10,720 nt of DNA, taken from assembly GCF_900765565.1 (NCBI RefSeq), contig NZ_CAAFRZ010000093.1, forward strand, positions 1 through 10,720, written 5' to 3'. Under the pieces are notes generated by a model. The model was not told where the DNA came from, made no database searches, and saw nothing but the letters and a program-made list of their open reading frames with translations. Within the stretch, counting starts at the first letter, position 1; every line of letters begins with the position of its first letter. Below, one piece after another: positions 1-6,525 of the stretch. The translations under genes and the position numbers were made by a program. This DNA is from an uncultured Dialister sp. GTDB taxonomy: Bacteria; Bacillota; Negativicutes; Veillonellales; Dialisteraceae.

Positions 1-18
1 AAGCTAAAAGCTAGCAGC
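1..18. repeat. Edge of an AGCTNNN heptad repeat (partial)
   Basis: From base 2 the sequence reads AGCTAAA, AGCTAGC, then AGC, which is two and a half units of a 7-base period beginning AGC(T). The window edge cuts the run, so its full length is unknown. It lies beyond the terminator of the minus-strand operon, in a stretch (1-82) where no gene is recognised. A 21-codon open frame running off the left edge to TAA at 64-66 has no recognisable content. With so few units, chance cannot be excluded. Confidence 0.3.
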
Positions 19-82
19 CCCGTGCCAATGACTCTATCCAACAGCATGCCAAACCGCTTACTCTAACAGCTCGCAATACTGA

Positions 83-118
83 AATTGGCGGTGCTCTTTA
101 ACTGGAGTACCGCCAATT
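83..118. terminator. Hairpin terminator after the tetR gene, possibly bidirectional
   Basis: AATTGGCGGT (83-92) pairs perfectly with ACCGCCAATT (109-118). The stem extends inward through one G-U pair to about 14 bp, leaving an 8-base loop (97-104). It lies 2 bases beyond the TAA of the minus-strand TetR gene, so it is the natural end of that operon. The T-rich tail is better on the plus strand (CTTTATTTT after 118) than on the minus strand (only TTT), so it may also stop a plus-strand transcript entering from the left. Confidence 0.7.
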
Positions 119-120
119 CT

Positions 121-774
121 TTATTTTGCTCCCTGCAGGATTTCCTTCAGGTACTGGTTGGTTTCTTTTTTCTCATCGAGATTATCCAAAAGGATATCTA
201 CGTACCGTTCTATGGTTTCCTCATCGGTGTAGCCGGAAATGAAAGAATTGCTCCGATTGCTTTCCAGAATAATTGGAAATTCAACGGCAGAAAAAATCTG
301 CATAGCCTTGAGCTCCAGATCTTTTTCATCGGTGTAGCCGGTGATTTCTGCGATATTTCGAATGACCTTTTCCCAACACTGGCTGTGGAGGAGAGACAGG
401 TAAATGAAATAGGTATCTTTAGCTTCTTCGCTGGAAGGATTGGAAATGGAACGGAACAGGGCCGGGTACTGGCGGGACAGGTGAAAATAGGAAAGAATAT
501 ACTTTTTCATCCGCTCCCTGGCATTGTAACGGGGATCATCGAGATAAGCCACTATATTCTCCAGATTTCCCATCATATACTCCAATGCACAGCCGATCAG
601 TTCTTCCTTGGAACCAAAATAGTAGCGCACGGAGGCAATATTTACGCCCGCCTCTTTGGCAATGGTCCGGACAGTGGCTTTTTTAAAGCCCTGCTGCTGG
701 AGAATACGGACTGTGGTCGCAATCATTTTCTCCCGAACCTTTTCCCCTTTTCCCGTCAATTTTTTCGTACTCAT
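121..774 (-). CDS. TetR/AcrR-family transcriptional regulator
   Basis: This 217-residue protein has the normal length and layout of a TetR-family repressor. Its N-terminal DNA-binding domain spans about residues 12-60. The helix-turn-helix is at about 33-52 (ATVRTIAKEAGVNIASVRYY, then FGSKEEL), a clear family signature. The rest is the helical ligand-binding and dimerisation domain, with no membrane segment. Its ATG overlaps the TGA of the large upstream gene (TCAT at 771-774, ATGA on the coding strand), so the two are co-transcribed and probably translationally coupled. An AAAGGG ribosome site lies 9 bases before the start. By analogy with other TetR regulators beside lipid genes it probably represses its own operon in response to a lipid or acyl-CoA ligand. 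The ligand is unknown and cannot be read from the sequence. Confidence 0.9.
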   Translation of the reverse strand: MSTKKLTGKGEKVREKMIATTVRILQQQGFKKATVRTIAKEAGVNIASVRYYFGSKEELIGCALEYMMGNLENIVAYLDDPRYNARERMKKYILSYFHLSRQYPALFRSISNPSSEEAKDTYFIYLSLLHSQCWEKVIRNIAEITGYTDEKDLELKAMQIFSAVEFPIILESNRSNSFISGYTDEETIERYVDILLDNLDEKKETNQYLKEILQGAK

Positions 775-3700
775 AATGTGGTGCCCTTTCTAATGCTCAT
801 GGTTTTTCTGATAAACGACATATCTTCCGGTGCTTCCTCTTTTTCTGTGAGTGCATTCATCATCAGCTTCAGCCGGTTGGCCTGGTTCACTTCGCTGGCG
901 CTGGCGTCACAGTCCAATGCCAGGAAAACAGCCTCCGGATAGGCGGAATGGAGTTTATGGATCATTCCTTCGCCGGTAATATGGTTTGGCAGGCAGGCAA
1001 AGGGCTGCAGGCATACCACACCCCGGCATTCATGGTAGAGGAGGTCGATCATGTCGGCAGTGAGGAACCAGCCCTCGCCAGCCCGGTTGCCCAGGGACAG
1101 GTATTGGGATGCCCGTTTTGCCAGCTTTCCAATCGGCGTGATTTCATGGAACCGTTTGGAGTTTTTCAGCGCTTTTTCCAGAGGTTTCCGGTACCATTCG
1201 ATGATATAGCGGGTAAAGGTGCCTTTCAGGTCATCTTTGAAGCTGCCGTCCATTTCCTTGTGCTGGAAATGGCTGTCCAGGGATCCGTAGAGGAAGAAAT
1301 CCAACATGCCGCTTGTTTCTGCTTCCCCGCCGTTTGCTTCAATGGCGTGAACGATGTCGTTGCTGGCAATAGGACTGAACTTGACGTAAATCTCTCCTAC
1401 AATGCCGATCCGCGGACGGCGTGGTGTATCTGTCAGGGGGAGACGGTCGAAATCTTTGATGATGCCGGAAACATTCTTCTTGTATTCATGGTAAGACTCA
1501 CCTTTCAGGATTGCCTGCGCCGCTTTCTTCTGCCACTGGCGATAGAGAGTTTCAGCGCTGCCCGGCTCTTTTTCATAGGGACGGGTGCGGTAGAGGCACT
1601 GCTGCAGGGCATCACCGTAAACTACAGCCTGGATGAGCTTGATGGCAAGTCCTGGTGTCAGTTTGAATCCCGGCTGTGGTTCGAAACCGTGGGTATTCAG
1701 GGAGATGACAGGGATCTGGGAGAGCCCTTCTGCATCCAGGGCCTTATGGATAAAGCCGATGTAGTTCGATGCCCGGCACATGCCGCCGGTCTGGGACATC
1801 ATGAGGGCCGTCTTGTTCAGATCATATTCCCCGGATTTCAGGGCCCGCATAAGGGAACCGATGGTAATAATGGCCGGATAGCAGGCATCATTATTGACAC
1901 AGGACAGGCCTTCATCGATATCGGCCCGGATCGGTGGGAGAACCTTTACGTTGTATCCGCCGCTTTTGGCTGCTGCTTCAATCAGGGGGAAGTGAATGGG
2001 GGACATTTCCGGTACCAGGATGGTGAAGTCTTTCTTCATGTCTTCCGTGAATACGGACTTCGGGTAGAGGATAGGAGCGGCCTTCGTATTTTCTTCCACC
2101 CGTTCCTGGATGGCTGATTTCAGGGAACGCAGACGGATGCGGACCGCACCGAGGTTCAAGCTCTGGTCAATTTTCAGGCAGGTGTAGAGGCGGCCTCTCT
2201 TGTTCATGATTTCCTGGACCTGGTCGGTGACTACGGCATCGAGACCGCAGCCGAAGGAATTGAGCTCTACCAGTTCCAGGTTATCATGGCGGGTAACATA
2301 GTCCGCTGCTTTATAGAGGCGGCTGTGCCAGGTCCACTGGTTCATGACTCGGAGATTCGGGAATTCTCCGCCCACCATGGACACACCGTCTTCGGAAAGA
2401 ACGGCCATACCCAGCTGGTTGATAAGATCGGGAATGGAATGGTTTACTGTGGGATCTACATGGTAGGGGCGGCCGGCGAGGACGATGCCGATGAGATGTT
2501 TATCATTGATTTCTTTCAGAACCCGCTTTGTTTCCTGCTTCAGCTCGTCCATGTACTGCTTCTCTGCGGCCCTTCCGGCGAGGACGGCAGATTCGATTTC
2601 ACTGCCGGAAATCTTGAAGGGCTTGAAGAATTTCTTCAATCTTCCCACTACGGCATCGGAATGGAGGGGCAGGAAGGGATGGTAGAACTTTGCATGGTAC
2701 TTCGACAGTACTTCGTCCATATTGGCCTGGATGTTTTCCGGGTAAGAGGCCACCATGGGACAGTTGTAGCTGTTCGTGCTGCCTTCATCGGGACCCTTAT
2801 CAATGCAGGGATACCAGATGAAGTCAGGGTGGTGTTTCGCCAGGTCATAGACATGGGCATGGGCCAGTTTGGCCGGGAAGCATTCGGAGTAAGAGGGGAT
2901 AGTTTCCATGGCTTCCGTCGGAATGTCCCGAACCTGTTCCGAGGAAAGAAGGACCCGGTAGCCCAGCTTGGAGAAGAAGGCATGCCAGAATGGATAGTCT
3001 TCATACATATTCAGGGTACGGGGAATGCCTACGGTACCACGGTATGCCTGCTTCGGCGAAAGGGGTCTTCTGTGCCAGATCTTGTCATATTTCCAGCGGT
3101 AAATATTCGGGAGCAGGGAATGGGGAGCACTCTTACCGGTGAGCATGATAGCAGCACCCCGTTCGCAGCGGTTGCCGGATACAAAGGCCCGGCCGTCATT
3201 GAATCGGGTAATGGTAATCATGCAGTGGTTGCCGCAGCCAGGGCACCGTTTCATTTCATTGGTATAGGACAGGGATTTCAGCTCTTCCGGAGTGACCAGG
3301 GATGATACATGGCCTTCGGGGCAGGAATCCTTTGTGATGAGCGCAATGCCGTAAGCTCCCATGAGTCCTGCTACATCAGGACGGATGACGTGGCAGCCCA
3401 GCAGTTTTTCCAAAGCCCGGAGAACGGCGTCATTGTAAAATGTACCGCCCTGGACCACCACTTTATTCCCCAGGTCTTCTGCCCGGCGGAGGCGGATGAC
3501 TTTGTACAGGGCATTCTTGATGACAGAATAAGAAAGGCCTGCGGAAATATCTGCCACCGAGACTCCATTTTTCTGGGCTTCCCGGACCCGGGAGTTCATG
3601 AAGACCGTACACCGGGACCCCAGGTCTACCGGATGGGGAGCTTTCAGGGCAATCTGGGAGAATGTTTCGATGTCCATGCCCAGGGACTGGGCGAAGGTGT

Positions 3701-5060
3701 CCAGGAAAGAACCGCAGCCGGAAGAGCAGGCTTCGTTCAGGAGGATATCATCCACTGCACCGTCCTTGATGCGGCAGCATTTCATGTCCTGGCCGCCGAT
3801 ATCCAGAATGGTGGTGACATCGGGAAGGAAATGTTTGGCACCCCGGTAGTGGGCCATAGTTTCCACTTCTCCCACATCGGTCTGCAGGGCCCGTTTAATC
3901 AATTCTTCTCCGTAGCCCGTGACGCCGGCGCCGGCAATGGTAACGCCTTTGGGAAGCTTTTCATAAAGGTCAGTGAGGATTTTACGGGCTCCAGCAAGCG
4001 GCGTACCTTTATTACTGCCGTAGTAGTCGTAAAGGATACGGCCTTCTTTATCCAGCAGTACTGCCTTGATGGTCGTAGAACCGGCATCGATACCGAGCCA
4101 TACGGAACCGGTGGCCTTGGAAATATCGCCCCGGGGCGCATGGAAACGGCTGTGCCGTTCTTTGAACTCTTTATATTCCTCTTCATTTGCGAAGAGGGGA
4201 GGCAGGGTCTTGGAGGTTCCAAGGCTTACGTCCTTTTCCTGTTCCACTTTGGCCAGCCAGCTGTCCAGGTCCATTGGACGGTCATGGCGGGCGGAAACGG
4301 CAGCGCCGATGGCTACGTACAGTTCCCCATGTTCCGGAACAATGGTGTCTTCATCGGAGAGATCCAGGGTCTTTTGGAACCGTTCCCGAAGGATTGGCTG
4401 GAATGTGAGGGGGCCGCCGAGAAAGGCTACCTTGCCATGGACCGGACGTCCACAGGTGAGACCGGAAATGGTCTGGTTTACGACTGCCTGGAAAACGGAA
4501 AGGGCCACGTCTTCGTGGGATACCCCTTCATTCAGGAGCGCCTGAATATCGGTTTTGGCAAAGACGCCGCACCGGGAAGCAATGGGATAAATCTGTTTCG
4601 CCTTCTCTGCCAGCTTTCCAAGGCCGGCGGCATCCACGGAAAGAAGGGAAGCCATGCGGTCGATGAAGGCACCGGTGCCGCCGGCGCAGGCCCCATTCAT
4701 CCGCTGGTCCACGCCATTCCGGAGGTAAGTGATCTTTTCATCTTCTCCGCCCAGCTCGATAATTACATCGGTGTCAGGATGGAATGTACGGATGGCCTTT
4801 GTCTCAGCCAGAATTTCCTGGCAGAACGGGAGACCCATCATTTTGGCAAGTCCCATGCCGCCGCTTCCGGATATGGATGCGGTAATGCGGTATCCGGAGA
4901 ATTTTTCCTGCAGTTCCTTCAGCAGGTTCAGCGTGGCCGTGCGGATATCGGACATGTGCCGCTGGTAACGGCCGAAAAGAAGCTTCAGGTAAGGTGACAG
5001 GGCGGCCACTTTGACAGTGGTAGACCCTACATCAATTCCTACATGAATAACCGGTTTCAT
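771..5060 (-). CDS. plsA: PlsA-type plasmalogen synthase: fused BadF/HgdC-type activator (two copies), DUF2229 and HgdB-like dehydratase protein
   Basis: The 1429-residue protein starts at ATG 5058-5060, after GGGAGGG. The first ATPase/activator module is at about residues 1-260 (GIDVGSTT at 8-15; cluster cysteines C124 in ACAGGTG and C164 in RCGVF). The second is at about 319-575 (GIDAGSTT at 323-330; C445 in ACSSGCG and C484 in RCTVF). The 39-40-residue cysteine spacing matches HgdC-type activators, whose subunits share a [4Fe-4S] cluster. A cysteine cluster follows (C606, C609, C613, C632), then a DUF2229-like region (about 675-900) and HgdB-like segments to the end (C1054, C1060, C1350, C1356). 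Automatic annotation would call this a 2-hydroxyacyl-CoA dehydratase activator. From memory, this architecture, fused or split (plsA-plsR), makes plasmalogens in Clostridium perfringens and Enterococcus faecalis by converting ester to vinyl-ether lipids. Negativicutes are classical plasmalogen producers. The domain call is firm; the lipid role is inferred from family and context. Confidence 0.8.
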   Translation of the reverse strand: MKPVIHVGIDVGSTTVKVAALSPYLKLLFGRYQRHMSDIRTATLNLLKELQEKFSGYRITASISGSGGMGLAKMMGLPFCQEILAETKAIRTFHPDTDVIIELGGEDEKITYLRNGVDQRMNGACAGGTGAFIDRMASLLSVDAAGLGKLAEKAKQIYPIASRCGVFAKTDIQALLNEGVSHEDVALSVFQAVVNQTISGLTCGRPVHGKVAFLGGPLTFQPILRERFQKTLDLSDEDTIVPEHGELYVAIGAAVSARHDRPMDLDSWLAKVEQEKDVSLGTSKTLPPLFANEEEYKEFKERHSRFHAPRGDISKATGSVWLGIDAGSTTIKAVLLDKEGRILYDYYGSNKGTPLAGARKILTDLYEKLPKGVTIAGAGVTGYGEELIKRALQTDVGEVETMAHYRGAKHFLPDVTTILDIGGQDMKCCRIKDGAVDDILLNEACSSGCGSFLDTFAQSLGMDIETFSQIALKAPHPVDLGSRCTVFMNSRVREAQKNGVSVADISAGLSYSVIKNALYKVIRLRRAEDLGNKVVVQGGTFYNDAVLRALEKLLGCHVIRPDVAGLMGAYGIALITKDSCPEGHVSSLVTPEELKSLSYTNEMKRCPGCGNHCMITITRFNDGRAFVSGNRCERGAAIMLTGKSAPHSLLPNIYRWKYDKIWHRRPLSPKQAYRGTVGIPRTLNMYEDYPFWHAFFSKLGYRVLLSSEQVRDIPTEAMETIPSYSECFPAKLAHAHVYDLAKHHPDFIWYPCIDKGPDEGSTNSYNCPMVASYPENIQANMDEVLSKYHAKFYHPFLPLHSDAVVGRLKKFFKPFKISGSEIESAVLAGRAAEKQYMDELKQETKRVLKEINDKHLIGIVLAGRPYHVDPTVNHSIPDLINQLGMAVLSEDGVSMVGGEFPNLRVMNQWTWHSRLYKAADYVTRHDNLELVELNSFGCGLDAVVTDQVQEIMNKRGRLYTCLKIDQSLNLGAVRIRLRSLKSAIQERVEENTKAAPILYPKSVFTEDMKKDFTILVPEMSPIHFPLIEAAAKSGGYNVKVLPPIRADIDEGLSCVNNDACYPAIITIGSLMRALKSGEYDLNKTALMMSQTGGMCRASNYIGFIHKALDAEGLSQIPVISLNTHGFEPQPGFKLTPGLAIKLIQAVVYGDALQQCLYRTRPYEKEPGSAETLYRQWQKKAAQAILKGESYHEYKKNVSGIIKDFDRLPLTDTPRRPRIGIVGEIYVKFSPIASNDIVHAIEANGGEAETSGMLDFFLYGSLDSHFQHKEMDGSFKDDLKGTFTRYIIEWYRKPLEKALKNSKRFHEITPIGKLAKRASQYLSLGNRAGEGWFLTADMIDLLYHECRGVVCLQPFACLPNHITGEGMIHKLHSAYPEAVFLALDCDASASEVNQANRLKLMMNALTEKEEAPEDMSFIRKTMSIRKGTTL

Positions 5061-5071
5061 AAAAACCCTCC
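5061..5071 (-). promoter_or_regulatory. Ribosome binding site that sets the plsA start
   Basis: On the minus strand GGGAGGG lies 5 bases before ATG 5060, and translation from there gives MKPVIHVGIDVGSTT, a normal BadF-type N-terminus. An upstream in-frame ATG at 5108 would add 16 residues unlike the family and has no purine-rich site before it. The start at 5060 is therefore preferred. Confidence 0.75.
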
Positions 5072-5072
5072 C

Positions 5073-5095
5073 ATCCCATGGACCATCCATGGGGT
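5073..5095 (-). promoter_or_regulatory. Hairpin next to the plsA ribosome binding site
   Basis: CCCATGGA (5075-5082) and TCCATGGG (5086-5093) form a perfect 8-bp inverted repeat around a 3-base loop. It extends by a T-G and an A-T pair to 5073/5095. It ends only a few bases upstream of GGGAGGG. The left arm on the minus strand (AAACCCCAT) could instead pair with the ribosome site (ATGGGAGGGTTT). An alternative fold that hides the start is therefore possible. No U-tract follows, so it is not a terminator. Confidence 0.45.
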
Positions 5096-5110
5096 TTGAT
5101 ATATACAAAG

Positions 5111-5139
5111 ATAAACTGATTGTTTATAATCATATGATT
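5111..5139. promoter_or_regulatory. Adjacent inverted repeats upstream of plsA
   Basis: Two dyads lie back to back: ATAAAC-5 bases-GTTTAT (5111-5127) and the perfect 12-base palindrome AATCATATGATT (5128-5139). They are in the AT-rich leader 50-80 bases before the plsA start. They could be protein-binding sites or leader hairpins. AT-rich DNA yields such dyads by chance more often than mixed sequence does. Confidence 0.3.
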
Positions 5140-5193
5140 GATTTGTTTGATTATATTTTAACACTCTTCGATGCATCCTACAATGCCGATACA

Positions 5194-5211
5194 TTAAAAC
5201 GTTCGTTTAAA
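5194..5211. promoter_or_regulatory. Candidate TetR operator upstream of plsA
   Basis: AAACG-TT-CGTTT (5197-5208) is a perfect dyad, flanked after one mismatch by TT and AA to give an 18-base near-palindrome. The size and the ACGnnCGT core resemble many TetR-family operators. It lies in the leader of the operon that encodes a TetR regulator, which is where an autoregulatory site is expected. Binding is inferred only. Confidence 0.4.
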
Positions 5212-5235
5212 ATCATGCTTTTTTATGCATGGTTT
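5210..5235. other. Leader hairpin upstream of plsA
   Basis: AAATCATGC (5210-5218) pairs with GCATGGTTT (5227-5235) as 9 bp with one G-U, around an 8-base T-rich loop. It partly overlaps the candidate operator. With the other dyads nearby it makes the leader from 5073 to 5235 unusually rich in potential structure. Its function is unknown. Confidence 0.3.
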
Positions 5236-5283
5236 GAAAGAATCCGATAGAGAAAAACATAGTATACGATATTTCACTGGGCG

Positions 5284-5312
5284 ATTATAACTTTTTCTGC
5301 ATACTATGAAAA
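5284..5312 (-). promoter_or_regulatory. Candidate plsA-tetR operon promoter
   Basis: On the minus strand TTTTCA (5312-5307) is followed after exactly 17 bases by a perfect TATAAT (5289-5284). Transcription would begin near 5277 and leave a leader of about 217 bases before plsA. The -35 box matches consensus at only four of six positions. A second TATAAT at 5155-5150 lacks a recognisable -35. CATAGTAT (5258-5265) and ATACTATG (5301-5308) form an 8-base inverted repeat that brackets this promoter. Confidence 0.4.
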
Positions 5313-5327
5313 ATCACGGTTTCCTCA

Positions 5328-5377
5328 ATAAAAAAAGTCGAAAATCAACGGATTCTTTGATTTTCGACTTTTTTTAT
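5328..5377. terminator. Strong bidirectional terminator between the LOG gene and plsA
   Basis: About 21 uninterrupted base pairs (5328-5348 with 5357-5377) flank an 8-base loop. The inner stem is GTCGAAAATCA / TGATTTTCGAC, and the outer ends are runs of A and T that give a U-tract on either strand. For minus-strand transcription it closes the LOG/small-ORF unit just before the plsA promoter. No perfect match to a longer repeat family is evident from this single copy. Confidence 0.9.
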
Positions 5378-5404
5378 CAGGGAGGCGATGATCCGTTTGC
5401 GGAA

Positions 5405-5530
5405 TCAGATTTTGTAAGTTTTTATGCCCTGCTTCGCTCTCCGGACCTGCCAGGAGTTGAAACGAAGCTGCCTTAATGTATGAGTGTTCCAGCCTGCCTC
5501 TGGATCAGCAGTCTCTGCAGGGGGATGCAT
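5405..5530 (-). CDS. Possible small protein of 41 residues
   Basis: An ATG at 5530-5528 follows AAAGGAGG with 3 bases between (AAAGGAGGATTATG), one of the strongest ribosome sites in the window though rather close to the start. The frame runs 41 codons to TGA at 5405-5407, and the strong terminator begins about 28 bases later. The product starts MHPPAETADPEAGW and ends in a basic segment (WQVRRAKQGIKTYKI). It has no signal peptide, membrane segment or motif I recognise. It lies about 90 bases beyond the LOG stop on the same strand, so both could share a transcript. It is shorter than most annotation cut-offs and could be chance. An overlapping 34-codon frame (MKKQSNTNSK...) has no ribosome site. 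Confidence 0.35.
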   Translation of the reverse strand: MHPPAETADPEAGWNTHTLRQLRFNSWQVRRAKQGIKTYKI

Positions 5531-5623
5531 AATCCTCCTTTGAACGACTTGCTGTTCGTGTTGGATTGTTTTTTCATTACATCATCACGAATGACATCCG
5601 ACGATGGCTTAATCGGCGTCTTC

Positions 5624-6184
5624 TTACAGTCTGCCGGAGTCAAGGATAGCTATGGCTTCTTCAGGAGTCTTGCAGAATCGGATGGAAGAAAGGTCTTCTT
5701 TATCAGCAAATCCCCGTTCCTCCCAATTATCAAATAATTCCTCCAGGGGATTATAAATTCCATCGGGGTTCATGACCAGTATAGGGGGACGATTCGCGGG
5801 AACACGGTAAATTCGATAGTGGCTCAGGGTATCCGCCAGCTCTTCCAGCGTACCTGGGCCACCGGGAAGAACAATAAAGGCATCACCAGACTCCATCAGT
5901 TTCTTTTTCCTTGTCATCATATCAGGTACTTCTATGAGCTCTGTCAGTCCCCGGTGGGCCTGCTCTTTTTCTATAAATACTTCAGGAATGATTCCGGTAA
6001 CGCGCCCGCCCGCAGCCATGGCAGCATCGGCTGTAATACCCATAAGGCCCACGGTGCCTCCTCCATAGATCAGATGAAAACCGTTTTTCCCAAGTGCTTC
6101 ACCAAGACGTCCGGCCAGAGCGGCATAGGATGGGTTATTTCCTGCATGGGAACCACAATACACAACAATATTCTTATAGACCAT
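5624..6184 (-). CDS. LOG-family (TIGR00730) cytokinin riboside 5'-monophosphate phosphoribohydrolase
   Basis: This 186-residue protein has the usual length of a 'lonely guy' (LOG) protein. It has a Rossmann-like N-terminus (NIVVYCGSHAG, residues 5-15), YGGGTVGLMG at 40-49, the arginine-lysine segment MMTRKK at 89-94, and the signature PGGPGTLEE at 107-115. The last two form the nucleotide-binding and catalytic site in this family. LOG enzymes hydrolyse the N-glycosidic bond of nucleoside 5'-monophosphates, giving the free base and ribose 5-phosphate. In gut-type bacteria the true substrate is uncertain and may be AMP-like. Older annotation calls them lysine decarboxylase, which is wrong for this group. 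The start has AAAAGGAG 7 bases upstream. It is a cytosolic enzyme with no functional link to its neighbours. Confidence 0.9.
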   Translation of the reverse strand: MVYKNIVVYCGSHAGNNPSYAALAGRLGEALGKNGFHLIYGGGTVGLMGITADAAMAAGGRVTGIIPEVFIEKEQAHRGLTELIEVPDMMTRKKKLMESGDAFIVLPGGPGTLEELADTLSHYRIYRVPANRPPILVMNPDGIYNPLEELFDNWEERGFADKEDLSSIRFCKTPEEAIAILDSGRL

Positions 6185-6451
6185 TTCCTATCTCCTTTTA
6201 GATACGTAAAGAACACACATATGAAATATTTTACCATGAATCCTGTCGGATCGGAGAGTGACAGACCCTGTTCATGTCGTGTGGTTTGGGATGAAGGAAC
6301 CTGCCTGCGGCCCTATCTCTGCCCTGGCGAGTTGGGTAAAAAGTAACGCTTTTTTAATAGGGGAGAAAATCATAATCAGCAGTAATGGTACGCCAGGATG
6401 CGTGGTAAAAAAGTTGCGCATAAATACGGAGAAAAAAGAGTGTAAAAATGT
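6185..6451. other. Divergent intergenic region with no recognised gene
   Basis: This stretch lies between the divergent LOG gene and the str-operon promoter. I find no tRNA, riboswitch or conserved RNA that I can name, and no open frame with a good ribosome site. The LOG promoter should be here, but no pair of good boxes is evident; ATTTTA at 6228-6233 (TAAAAT on the minus strand) is the best -10. An imperfect direct repeat is present: GGTAAAAAGTAACGC at 6335-6349 and GGTAAAAAAGTTGCGC at 6404-6419. The second copy is about 33 bases before the promoter -35 box. Confidence 0.4.
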
Positions 6452-6480
6452 TTGACATCCTTCCCGGGTGATGGTATAAT
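6452..6480 (+). promoter_or_regulatory. Consensus sigma-70-type promoter of the str operon
   Basis: TTGACA (6452-6457) and TATAAT (6475-6480) both match consensus perfectly, with the optimal 17-base spacer. Transcription would start near 6487, leaving a leader of about 40 bases before the L7Ae-like gene. An A/T-rich stretch just upstream (6431-6450) could act as an UP element. This strength fits a translation-factor operon. Confidence 0.9.
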
Positions 6481-6525
6481 TCCAATGTTGCGTGGATTTA
6501 GTGTGCTGCAAAGCAGGTGAGAAGA

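Noticed and set aside
85..942. Plus-strand frame of 285 codons opposite tetR
   Set aside because: It overlaps a clear TetR gene and the terminator hairpin, and starts inside the hairpin stem.
948..4997. Three long plus-strand frames (948-2117, 2286-3305, 3309-4997) opposite plsA
   Set aside because: They are shadows of one continuous 1429-codon gene with clear motifs. Their products show no recognisable domains.
5061..5404. A known riboswitch class in the long plsA leader
   Set aside because: I could not match the conserved cores of TPP, FMN, SAM, cobalamin, glycine, guanidine or similar riboswitches. Only generic dyads are visible.
5480..5737. Plus-strand frame of 85 codons
   Set aside because: It runs into the 3' part of the LOG gene on the opposite strand, has no ribosome site and no motif.
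6258..6511. Short frames on both strands upstream of the L7Ae gene
   Set aside because: They cross the consensus promoter, lack ribosome sites and have low-complexity products. They do not resemble an rpoC remnant.
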